From: Limisphaerales bacterium
Lineage (GTDB): Bacteria > Verrucomicrobiota > Verrucomicrobiia > Limisphaerales > UBA8199
Reading direction: 5' to 3'
Length of the DNA stretch: 6,274 nucleotides
Assembly (NCBI GenBank): GCA_025356925.1
Contig: JANXQE010000690.1
Coordinates: 1 to 6,274, forward strand
Both the position numbers and the translations under genes were made by a program. This document shows, piece by piece, positions 1 through 5,888 of the stretch (position 1 is its first letter; each line of letters begins with the position of its first letter). Below the pieces are notes generated by a model. The model was not told the origin of the DNA, did not search any database, and worked only from the letters and a program-made list of their open reading frames with translations.

Positions 1-234
1 CTTGAGCTCGGCCGCGCGCTCCGGCAAGCCGTGCGAGGCATGGATTTCCAGGAAGCCGTTGGTCGGATTGATCAAGACCACCGAGCCGCTGGAAGCGCGC
101 ATCAGGCGCACCGCTTCGGTGATGATGAGCTGCAGCGCCTCCTGCGGATCGAGGGTCGAATGAATAATCGTGCCGACCTGATGCAGAAGGTTCAGGCGGT
201 CGTACCGGGCCTTGAGTTCAGTGAGCTCGTCCAC
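1..234 (-). CDS. GAF-domain signalling protein, N-terminal part (cut by window edge)
   Basis: The minus strand reads 78 codons from a GTG at 234-232 to the window edge without a stop. The product begins VDELTELKARYDRLNLLHQV, a short amphipathic, coiled-coil-like helix. It runs into a GAF-domain start: 'STLDPQEALQLIITEAVRLM' at about residues 26-45, then 'SSGSVVLINP..G.LEIHASHGLPE'. GAF domains of this type sit in sensor histidine kinases, SpoIIE-type phosphatases, cyclic-nucleotide enzymes and sigma54 activators; the effector domain is outside the window, so the output is unknown. GTG is chosen because an in-frame TAG lies at 246-244 and no ATG intervenes. An AGGA sits 7 nt upstream. The gene starts 35 nt after the stop of the upstream permease gene, so the two may be co-transcribed. 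GAF call fairly sure; protein class unknown. Confidence 0.75.
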   Translation of the reverse strand, partial: MDELTELKARYDRLNLLHQVGTIIHSTLDPQEALQLIITEAVRLMRASSGSVVLINPTNGFLEIHASHGLPERAAELK

Positions 235-241
235 GACTAGG

Positions 242-245
242 TCCT
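242..245 (-). promoter_or_regulatory. Shine-Dalgarno site of the GAF gene
   Basis: AGGA on the minus strand, 7 nt before the GTG at 234. It supports the non-ATG start, which is otherwise the only start codon between the in-frame stop and the conserved domain. Confidence 0.5.
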
Positions 246-269
246 ACCGTTTGGTGTAACACTCAAATC

Positions 270-1388
270 TCATCTTACCCGGGCGGCCAGCCCCAAGCCG
301 GTCATACCGAATACCAGGTTAGGCAGCCAGCCGGCCAGCCAGGGCGGCATCTTGCCCCCCGCTCCGGCCGCCAGGCAGACCTGCTGCACCACAAAATAGG
401 CAAAGCAAATCAGAATGCTACTGGCCACCTCGACAAATACGTTCCGGCGCCCGGACGCCGCGCCGAAGGGGATGGCAATCAGCACCACGACCAGACAGGT
501 CCAGGGGGTCGCCAGCCGGCCGGCCAGTTTCGTATAAAGCGCCGCGGCTTGGGAAGGATGCGGGTGCAACCGCAGATAATTCAAGATGACTGAAATCGGA
601 ATGTCGGCCCGCCTGGCTTTGGCAAGGCTGTTGCCGCTGCCGATTTGAATTTCACTCTTGATTTGCTCCGGAGTCTCGGAGAATTCAGGGGTTACCAAGA
701 GGTTGGTCCGGAGCAGGAGCACAGGCAGAGCATCGGGTTGCGCCGGACGCCTATATTCGATGACATCAAAGCAATTCCAGATTCCGTTGACACGAATGGC
801 CCGGGCCGCTCGCAGTTCCAGGTGCGAACCATCAGGGAGCTTGGAAATGACTACTGGCTTGAGCATCTCCGCGGTTCTCAAATCATATACTCCGATGATC
901 CAATCCCGGCCGTCGCGCGAATTGTTGATTCCTAAGTTTAGGATCTTGTCCCGTCCGGGTGTGCCGTCCGGCGGCGGGGAACGGGAGTTGCGGATCTGCT
1001 CGGCCGCATCGGCACTTTGCGGCACGCAGTATTCATTCAGAGCAAACACCGCCGCGCTCGCCACGAGCCCCACCCCGAAATAAGGCAGACACAACCGCCC
1101 CAAACTAACACCCGCCGCCCGGATCGCGGTGATTTCATTGTGTCGCGCGTGGTTGGTCAGGCTGTAAAGCAACGCCAGCAGCAAGGCCATCGGCAGTACC
1201 AGCACCAGAAACTCCGGTGTCTTTACCAGGTAATACTGCGCAACGTCCCCGACGTGCAGCTTTTTTTCCTGGAGACTGCTCAGCTCGGTGATCAAATCCG
1301 AGGCCACCCACAAAAGCAAAAAGCCGCTGAGGCAGTACCCGAGCGGGACCAGCAATTCGCGCAACAAATAACGGTCCAACAGCCGCAT
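270..1388 (-). CDS. LptF/LptG (YjgP/YjgQ) family permease
   Basis: A 372-residue inner-membrane protein of the usual LptF/LptG length (about 360). In the family, LptF and LptG pair with the ATPase LptB and, via LptC, drive lipopolysaccharide from the inner membrane across the periplasm. The start 'MRLLDRYLLRELLVPL' is the classic family N-terminus. Three membrane segments (about 12-32, 58-78, 99-119) are followed by a periplasmic beta-rich region (about 121-285) and three more segments (about 292-312, 316-341, 346-368). Between segments 2 and 3 lies the conserved cytoplasmic helix 'HNEITAIRAAGVSLGRL' (83-99), which contacts LptB. The C-terminus looks somewhat more like LptG than LptF, but I cannot decide between them. 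No partner permease lies next to it here. No good Shine-Dalgarno is visible; a hairpin sits directly before the ATG. Downstream is the GAF gene. Confidence 0.93.
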   Translation of the reverse strand: MRLLDRYLLRELLVPLGYCLSGFLLLWVASDLITELSSLQEKKLHVGDVAQYYLVKTPEFLVLVLPMALLLALLYSLTNHARHNEITAIRAAGVSLGRLCLPYFGVGLVASAAVFALNEYCVPQSADAAEQIRNSRSPPPDGTPGRDKILNLGINNSRDGRDWIIGVYDLRTAEMLKPVVISKLPDGSHLELRAARAIRVNGIWNCFDVIEYRRPAQPDALPVLLLRTNLLVTPEFSETPEQIKSEIQIGSGNSLAKARRADIPISVILNYLRLHPHPSQAAALYTKLAGRLATPWTCLVVVLIAIPFGAASGRRNVFVEVASSILICFAYFVVQQVCLAAGAGGKMPPWLAGWLPNLVFGMTGLGLAARVR

Positions 1389-1389
1389 T

Positions 1390-1408
1390 GCCCGGCAGCG
1401 TACCGGGC
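1390..1408. repeat. Inverted repeat directly before the permease start codon
   Basis: GCCCGG (1390-1395), a 7-nt spacer, then CCGGGC (1403-1408): a perfect 6-bp GC-only stem. On the minus strand its 3' arm ends one base before the ATG at 1388, where a Shine-Dalgarno would be expected and none is seen. It could hinder ribosome access, or be a chance GC-rich palindrome. Confidence 0.5.
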
Positions 1409-1589
1409 AGCGTGGCGCAAAGCAAGGCGGGTGCGGCCCCGGAAATCCGCGGGCCGAACCCCGACGGTTTAAGGCGGGCTTTCGCGCCTGACCGTGAGGG
1501 CCCCGTTCCAGCGCCCTCCTGAGCGCACATCCGCCGGACAGTGAGACTGGGAGGTACGAATATCTGCCCTACCGGATTGAATGACCGCG

Positions 1590-1614
1590 CTAGCAGCCTT
1601 TTGAGTCTTGCTAG
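1590..1614. repeat. CTAGCA/TGCTAG inverted repeat in the divergent intergenic region
   Basis: CTAGCA (1590-1595), 13 nt, TGCTAG (1609-1614), a perfect 6-bp dyad. Its right arm overlaps the proposed -35 of the plus-strand gene at 1642, which would suit an operator. No regulator is known. The surrounding 253-bp gap (1389-1641) between the divergent genes holds no other gene I can support. Confidence 0.35.
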
Positions 1615-1635
1615 TCCGGGCCTTCCGCTTAAAGT
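1608..1635 (+). promoter_or_regulatory. Candidate promoter for the exported protein at 1642
   Basis: TTGCTA (1608-1613), 16-nt spacer, TAAAGT (1630-1635). Each box matches 4 of 6 consensus sigma70 bases, and TAAAGT keeps the key T, A and final T. The -10 box ends only 6 nt before the ATG, so the transcript would start at or next to the start codon. No clear Shine-Dalgarno precedes this ATG. Weak on its own. Confidence 0.3.
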
Positions 1636-1641
1636 GGTCCA

Positions 1642-2571
1642 ATGAAGATTTCCGGGTCGTGGCTGAGTCTCTGGCTAGCCTCGATCGCTTGCGCCTCGGC
1701 GCAGGTGACCGTCGAGGTTACTCAGGATCAACAGCAATTTCTCGCGGGCGAGGCGCTCAAGGCCACGGTGCGGATTACTAATCTCTCAGGCCAGGCGCTG
1801 CGCCTCGGCGATGAGGAGGATTGGTTAACCTTCGCTCTGGAATCGCGAGAAGGTATTGTTCTGCCCAAAATCGGCGAGGCTCCTGTGCTTGGCGCGTTCA
1901 CTTTAGAATCCTCGAAGGCGGCCATCAAACGCGTTGACCTCGCCCCCTATTTTACTGTGACCCAGCCCGGAGCCTATCAAATTGTCGCGACCGTCCACAT
2001 TCGAGGCTGGAGCGGAGAGCTGACCAGCCCGCCCACAACATTTGACCTGATCCAGGGCTCCAAGCTCTGGGAACAGGAGGTGGGCGTCCCTGGGTCAGCT
2101 GCGGTGACTAATGGCCAGCCAGAGATCCGCCGCTACACGCTGCAGCAAGCCAATTATATCCGGGGACAGATCCGATTATACCTTCGCGTGACCGATGCGT
2201 ATGCCAAGCCGATTCGGGTCCTGGCGATCGGGCCCATGGTGTCTTTCGGCCGACCGGAGCCGCAAATCGACCGATCCAGCAATCTGCACGTACTTTGCCA
2301 GGAGGGCCCGTTTTCCTTCAGCTACACGGTGTGCAATCTGCAGGGCGACGTCATTGCACGCCAGACCTATGACTATTCCGAGACACGTCCGCGCTTACGC
2401 CTGGACGATGACGGAAACATCTCGGTCGTGGGCGGGACCCGGCATATCGCGGCCAATGATGTGCCGGGGGCGCCCCAGGAAGATCTGGATGTCCCGGCAC
2501 TGCCTCCCCTGCTTCCCGAGCCTCTTACGAATCAAGTGAGTGTGACCAAGCCCTCCAACCCCTCCAAGTAA
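1642..2571 (+). CDS. Exported protein of unknown function with Ig-like N-terminal domain
   Basis: 309 residues; I do not recognise the family. Residues 1-20 form a signal peptide (MKISG, hydrophobic core WLSLWLASIA) ending 'ACASA|QVTV', a good type I signal peptidase site. A lipoprotein reading at C17 is less likely because the residue at -3 is Ser. Residues about 22-136 ('VTVEVTQDQQQFLAGEALKA ... PGAYQIVATVHIRGWSGE') have the alternating pattern of an Ig-like or BsuPI-like beta-sandwich. Residues about 160-270 are a second beta-rich region with 'IRLYLRVTDAYAKPIRVLAI' and 'RPRLRLDDDGNISVVGGTRH'. The tail after 275 is Pro-rich and probably disordered. The gene is alone on the plus strand, diverging from the permease and converging on the DUF1080-like gene. 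Likely periplasmic or surface-located, role unknown. Confidence 0.85.
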   Translation: MKISGSWLSLWLASIACASAQVTVEVTQDQQQFLAGEALKATVRITNLSGQALRLGDEEDWLTFALESREGIVLPKIGEAPVLGAFTLESSKAAIKRVDLAPYFTVTQPGAYQIVATVHIRGWSGELTSPPTTFDLIQGSKLWEQEVGVPGSAAVTNGQPEIRRYTLQQANYIRGQIRLYLRVTDAYAKPIRVLAIGPMVSFGRPEPQIDRSSNLHVLCQEGPFSFSYTVCNLQGDVIARQTYDYSETRPRLRLDDDGNISVVGGTRHIAANDVPGAPQEDLDVPALPPLLPEPLTNQVSVTKPSNPSK

Positions 2572-2607
2572 ACCGGTCAGGCCTTCAAAGTTTCCCAGCT
2601 CCGGTTT
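2570..2607. terminator. Weak inverted repeat between convergent genes
   Basis: AAACCGG (2570-2576) and CCGGTTT (2601-2607) are a perfect 7-bp inverted repeat separated by 24 nt, starting inside the stop codon of the plus-strand gene. It could act as a terminator between the convergent genes, but the loop is long and there is no T run on either side. The rest of the 157-bp gap (2572-2728) shows nothing I can support. Confidence 0.2.
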
Positions 2608-2728
2608 GACCTCGACCGCTAGCCTTCAGCTCAAATCGGCACCGGCCCGCATTACTCCAAACGGCTTCCCATCCTGTTGTTCGCGGCCAACCTTCCCCAG
2701 CCCAGCGATCCGCCTTCCACAATTCGCC

Positions 2729-3790
2729 TTAGTCCAGCAAGTCATCGAGTGCCTGGGCCCGAGCCTGGATTTCTTTGACGATGGGCGCCGCCCGCAGGAC
2801 TGCGTTTTCTTCAGTCTGCCCCGGGAATGATTTCATCACCACTCGAACGGCTGCCATAGCGTCCCCGTTCCGGTCGCGCAGTGGCATAATGACCGAGATA
2901 ACATCGTTTTCCTTGCCGAAATACGTTTCGCCACGGCCAATCACTTCTTGTTCAGTCTTGGCTCCGGACTGGCCCAATTCGCGTTCATCGCCACTGGCGA
3001 TCACTCGGGGCTTCTCCGCATCCTTTCCGGGAACGTATATTTTTAGTCCCAGGAGGCGCGGGTATTTGTGCAATACCTCACGGACGATCTTTTGGGCCGA
3101 GCCCTCAAACGGAACATAGACGATGCTGGTATCGCCGAAATAGCTGACCGAATCGGATTTGGTCCAAAAGCCGATTTTGCCGCTGGTGAAGGCATTGGCC
3201 TTGTCGCTCAGGGAGATTAGTTCCTGGCCGTTAAGCAGGCATCGGATTTGGTTGCCTTTGCACTCGATGGTCAGTTGCTGCCAGGTGCCGGATGGGATGG
3301 GCACATCCGGCCCAACGGGCGGTCCCCGTTGCCCATCCAGCACTTTGTAAAAGCGAAAGGTGTTTCCCAACGAACTGGCGCGCACCACGTAATAGTTACT
3401 CTCGTTCTGAACTCGAAACGCCATGCCCGCCATCTGCTCGATTACTCCCCGGACTGTTTTGAACTGCGTCTTCAGAGTGAAGTCGCCAAATTTCTCATCC
3501 TCGTAGATCAACAACGCAAAATGCTCGTCCGTGGGATCCTGCGCCAACTGAGCCAGCACAGAGTGTTTGGTTATGGTCGTCGAGGGCCCCTGAGGTGTCA
3601 GAGGAGGGAGCAAAGGAGCCACCTCCTCGAGAATGACCTTCCACTCGCCGGTTTTGCCCTTGCCGGTGACGGCGCTGCGAAATCCGGTGGGCGTTTGGTT
3701 TTCATGGAACTCGCCAAAATCAAATTTGCGCTCCGCCGCAATGGCCGGCAGGGCCAATACCAACAGAGCCCATTGAAGACAAGTGCGCAT
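2729..3790 (-). CDS. Secreted protein: DUF1080-like ConA-fold domain plus Cache-like C-terminal domain
   Basis: 353 residues from the ATG at 3790. This start is chosen because it begins at once with a signal peptide (MRTCLQWALLVLALPAIAA, cleavage near residue 19); an in-frame TTG at 3826 would put 12 polar residues in front. Residues about 85-225 resemble the DUF1080/3-keto-disaccharide hydrolase and LamG-like ConA fold: 'FGDFTLKTQFK', 'AGMAFRVQNESNYYVVRASS', 'NTFRFYKVLDGQR', 'W..LTIECKGNQIRCLLNGQ', 'SGKIGFWTKSDSVSYFGD'. Members bind or cleave sugars; no catalytic assignment is possible here. Residues about 232-353 look like a Cache-type sensor fold ('RVIASGDERELG ... ISVIMPLRDRNGDAMAAVRV'), with no transmembrane helix or signalling domain after it. 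It starts 67 nt after ilvB on the same strand and could be read from the ilvB transcript, though no metabolic link is apparent. No Shine-Dalgarno seen. Confidence 0.85.
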   Translation of the reverse strand: MRTCLQWALLVLALPAIAAERKFDFGEFHENQTPTGFRSAVTGKGKTGEWKVILEEVAPLLPPLTPQGPSTTITKHSVLAQLAQDPTDEHFALLIYEDEKFGDFTLKTQFKTVRGVIEQMAGMAFRVQNESNYYVVRASSLGNTFRFYKVLDGQRGPPVGPDVPIPSGTWQQLTIECKGNQIRCLLNGQELISLSDKANAFTSGKIGFWTKSDSVSYFGDTSIVYVPFEGSAQKIVREVLHKYPRLLGLKIYVPGKDAEKPRVIASGDERELGQSGAKTEQEVIGRGETYFGKENDVISVIMPLRDRNGDAMAAVRVVMKSFPGQTEENAVLRAAPIVKEIQARAQALDDLLD

Positions 3791-3826
3791 CGGATGGGAG
3801 GCTAGCAAATCCCGGCCGGTCCACAA

Positions 3827-3843
3827 GCCATCGCGGCGATGGC
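3827..3843. repeat. Near-perfect palindrome between ilvB and the downstream gene
   Basis: GCCATCGC, one base, GCGATGGC: 8-bp arms around position 3835, so effectively a 7-bp stem with a 3-nt loop in RNA. On the minus strand it begins 15 nt after the ilvB stop codon. There is no U run after it (TTGTGG follows), so it is a poor intrinsic terminator. It could be a processing or 3'-end-stabilising hairpin, or a protein site. Confidence 0.5.
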
Positions 3844-3857
3844 GCCAGCCGCCCGCC

Positions 3858-5729
3858 TCACACGTGCCAAATCATGTCCGCGACCGTGTGATTGGCCGGG
3901 ATGAAAGGCAGCACATGTTCCGTGTAGGGCACGATCACATCCAGCACGTAAGGCTCGTCGGCATCCAGCATCCGTTGCATCGCTGCGCGCAGATCCTTTT
4001 GGTACATCACGCGTTCGCATTTCACATTGAAGCTCTGGCACACCGCGACGTAGTCGGGGTAAATCTGCTGCCGATTATCCGGGTCGCCCAGGTACGTGTG
4101 ACCACGGTTACCCTTGTAGAAACGATCTTCCCACTGCATCACCATGCCCAGGTGCTGATTGTTGAGGATGATTGCCTTGGCGGCGATTTTCTCGATATGG
4201 GCAGTGGCCAGTTCCTGAACATTCATCAAGAACGAGCCGTCACCGTCGATATCCACCACCTGCCGATCAGGACAAGCTACTTTGGCTCCCAGTGCCGCGG
4301 GGTAGCCGTAGCCCATCGCCCCCAAGCCCGCGCTGGTCAGCAGTTGGCGCGGGTACTTGAATTTATAGAATTGGCCCGCCCACATCTGGTGCTGGCCAAC
4401 GCCCGTCGTGATAATCGCTTCGCCCTTGGAAAGTTCGTAAAGCACCTCGATGGCCATTTGTGGCAGGATGACTTCACTCTCGCGCCCTTGGAGATGATCG
4501 CGCATGTGTTGTGATTTCACCACCTCCTCGGTCACGACATACCCGAACGGCGCTTTTGCCTTCCAAGCCTCGATCTGTCGGTGCCACGCGGTGAATTTCT
4601 TTTCGATCGGCCGCTCTTTCACCATCTGAGCCAAGCGCCCCAGCGCGTACTTGACGTCGCTGACGATCGGGAGGTTCGCTGGTTTGTTCTTGTTGATTTC
4701 CGACGGATCGATGTCGAGATGGACGATCGTTCCGGTTTCGCAGAACTTGTCCACCTTCCCGGTAACGCGATCGTCAAAACGCACGCCAAATGCCAGGAGC
4801 AAGTCCGCCCCCGGCGTGAGTTGTCGCATCGGATCATTTTTGCTCTTCCGCTGCTCGAACTCGCCACTCACTGCCCAGTTGGCATACGCCGCCCCGTGCA
4901 TCCCAAGCCAGCGCAACGATAACGCGTCCGTCTCCGGGAACGCGCCGCACCCCATAATCGTCGTCGTCACCGGAATCTGGGTGGCCGCGACGAACCGGCG
5001 GAGTTCCTGACTCGCATTGGCCGTGATGATTCCGCCGCCAACATAAAACAGCGGTCGCTCGGACTTCTCAATCAAACCGATAATCTCGTTGAGTTCGAGG
5101 TCACTCGCCCGTCGGTCGGGATTATACCCGCGGAGGTTGATTTCCTTGGGGAAGACCGGCTGGGTCCGAGCCTGTTGGACGTTCTTGGGCACATCGATCA
5201 GCACGGGACCGGGTCGGCCGGTTTGCGCAATGTAGAACGCCTCTTTGACGACGCGCGGTATATCGTTGATATCGGTGATCAAATAACTGTGCTTCACCAC
5301 CGGCAAGGTCATGCCGTAAATATCGGTTTCCTGGAACGCGCCCTTGCCGATCATCGATTGCGGGACTTGGCCCGTGATCGCCACCAACGGCACCGAGTCC
5401 ATGTACGCGTCGGCAATGCCGGTCACCAGGTTGGTCGCTCCCGGTCCGCTAGTCGCCATACACACCCCCGCGCGGCCGGTGGCCCGCGCGTAGCCTTCCG
5501 CGGCAAAGGCACCCCCCTGCTCGTGACGCGGCAGGACCGTGCGAATCTTCGAGCGGGTCAGCGCCTGGTGGATTTCCATGCTCGCCCCGCCCGGATACGC
5601 GAAAATAGTGTCGACCCCTTCCCGTTCCAGACAGGCGACGAGGATCTCGCTGCCCGCCATCGTCGGGCCAATCTCGGCGCGTTTGTCGGCAGCTTTAGTA
5701 GCGGTTTCAGTGGTTTTGCTCATATACAT
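3858..5729 (-). CDS. ilvB: Acetolactate synthase, catalytic (large) subunit
   Basis: 623 residues; thiamine-diphosphate enzyme of valine, leucine and isoleucine synthesis, condensing pyruvate to 2-acetolactate or with 2-oxobutyrate to 2-aceto-2-hydroxybutyrate. N-terminal ThDP domain with 'FAYPGGASMEIHQALTRS' (43-60) and catalytic Glu70 in 'LPRHEQGG'; 'ATSGPGATNLVTG' (92-104); 'QVPQSMIGKGAFQET' (121-135). Central FAD-binding-type domain with 'FGVRFDDRVTGK' (314-325). C-terminal ThDP site 'GDGSF' (496-500) to 'NNQHLGMV' (523-530), then 'MQWEDRFYKGNRGHTYLGDP' as in plant enzymes. Relative to E. coli IlvI about 18 residues are inserted near 288-307. At plant herbicide-contact sites it keeps Ala, Pro, Asp and Trp (533) but has Ala612 where plants have Ser653. 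ATG at 5729 or 5723 could be used; neither has a clear Shine-Dalgarno. An attenuator precedes it. No ilvN/ilvH follows; the next gene is unrelated. Confidence 0.97.
   Translation of the reverse strand: MYMSKTTETATKAADKRAEIGPTMAGSEILVACLEREGVDTIFAYPGGASMEIHQALTRSKIRTVLPRHEQGGAFAAEGYARATGRAGVCMATSGPGATNLVTGIADAYMDSVPLVAITGQVPQSMIGKGAFQETDIYGMTLPVVKHSYLITDINDIPRVVKEAFYIAQTGRPGPVLIDVPKNVQQARTQPVFPKEINLRGYNPDRRASDLELNEIIGLIEKSERPLFYVGGGIITANASQELRRFVAATQIPVTTTIMGCGAFPETDALSLRWLGMHGAAYANWAVSGEFEQRKSKNDPMRQLTPGADLLLAFGVRFDDRVTGKVDKFCETGTIVHLDIDPSEINKNKPANLPIVSDVKYALGRLAQMVKERPIEKKFTAWHRQIEAWKAKAPFGYVVTEEVVKSQHMRDHLQGRESEVILPQMAIEVLYELSKGEAIITTGVGQHQMWAGQFYKFKYPRQLLTSAGLGAMGYGYPAALGAKVACPDRQVVDIDGDGSFLMNVQELATAHIEKIAAKAIILNNQHLGMVMQWEDRFYKGNRGHTYLGDPDNRQQIYPDYVAVCQSFNVKCERVMYQKDLRAAMQRMLDADEPYVLDVIVPYTEHVLPFIPANHTVADMIWHV
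4809..4868 (-). other. Insertion within acetolactate synthase (residues about 288-307)
   Basis: In E. coli IlvI the segment after 'MHGTYEANMTM' goes to 'ADVIFAVGVRFDD' with two residues between. Here 'MHGAAYANWAV' is followed by 20 residues, SGEFEQRKSKNDPMRQLTPG, before 'ADLLLAFGVRFDD'. The extra residues are charged and polar, as expected of a surface loop in the FAD-binding-type middle domain. The reading frame is intact. The comparison uses the E. coli sequence as I remember it. Confidence 0.6.
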
Positions 5730-5761
5730 TTTGCGATTGTGACCGGCCGCCGAGGGTGCAT

Positions 5762-5793
5762 AAAAAAACCCACGACCGTTGCCAGCCGTGGGT
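5762..5793 (-). terminator. Intrinsic terminator of the ilvB attenuator
   Basis: Minus strand: ACCCACG (5793-5787) pairs perfectly with CGTGGGT (5774-5768). The inner GCTG (5786-5783) pairs with CGGT (5778-5775) through two G-C and two G-U pairs, closing on a GCAA loop (5782-5779), a GNRA tetraloop. Seven T (5768-5762) follow at once. This 11-bp stem with U tract is textbook rho-independent. It lies upstream of the ilvB coding sequence, not after a gene: the preceding heptosyltransferase stops more than 230 nt earlier, with a promoter and leader peptide between. Confidence 0.93.
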
Positions 5794-5795
5794 GT

Positions 5796-5878
5796 TTGTC
5801 GAAATTCGGGTTACTTTCGACAAGCGCCAACGGCGGCGTCACCTACGACGACGACCAGCAGCAGCGCAACTTGTCGAA
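5796..5878 (-). repeat. Three mutually complementary 9-nt segments (1:2 and 2:3 pairing)
   Basis: Segment 1 TTCGACAAG (5878-5870) and segment 2 CTTGTCGAA (5824-5816) are perfect reverse complements. Segment 2, shifted one base as TTGTCGAAA (5823-5815), is also a perfect reverse complement of segment 3 TTTCGACAA (5804-5796). Segment 2 can therefore pair with only one partner at a time. Segment 1 covers codons 4-7 of the leader peptide, just before the Leu/Val run. Segment 2 covers the last codons, and the loop of the 2:3 hairpin holds the stop codon. This is the arrangement of a classical attenuator. Confidence 0.85.
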
Positions 5879-5888
5879 TGTTTAACAT
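5811..5888 (-). CDS. ilvB leader peptide (Leu/Val-rich attenuator peptide)
   Basis: 25 codons, ATG at 5888-5886 and TAA at 5813-5811. The product starts MLNIRQVA, then LLLVVVV (residues 9-15), then GDAAVGACRK. Eleven of 25 residues are Leu, Ile or Val; the run is CTG x3, GTC x3, GTA. It is analogous to E. coli IvbL, which has MLN near its start and runs of Val, but homology is not claimed. Its role would be to sense charged Leu- and Val-tRNA through ribosome position, not to act as a protein. An in-frame TGA 36 nt upstream excludes a much longer form. No Shine-Dalgarno is seen at normal spacing; the nearest purine run, GGGAG, is 19 nt before the ATG. The promoter suggests leaderless translation. 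Confidence 0.85.
   Translation of the reverse strand: MLNIRQVALLLVVVVGDAAVGACRK

Noticed and set aside
1135..1530. Minus-strand frame of 131 codons overlapping the permease start
   Set aside because: Out of frame with the clear LptF/LptG gene over most of its length; Ala/Gly/Pro/Arg-rich product without a domain.
2606..2830. Plus-strand frame of 74 codons in the convergent gap
   Set aside because: Half lies antisense to the DUF1080-like gene; no start signal, no domain, Pro/Ser-rich composition.
3791..3826. N-terminal extension of the DUF1080-like gene from a TTG at 3826
   Set aside because: It would place 12 polar residues ahead of a signal peptide that starts cleanly at the ATG at 3790.
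3783..4514. Open frame of 243 codons on the plus strand
   Set aside because: Lies antisense to the end of ilvB, which has full family motifs. Its His/Val-rich, low-complexity product resembles no family and is typical of a GC-rich shadow frame.
5762..5793. The hairpin plus T run as terminator of the heptosyltransferase gene
   Set aside because: It lies more than 230 nt past that gene's stop, with a good promoter and a leader peptide in between, so it belongs to the ilvB leader.
5175..5885. Open frame of 236 codons on the plus strand spanning the ilvB start and leader
   Set aside because: Antisense to ilvB and the attenuator; rich in Arg, His and Gly with no recognisable domain.
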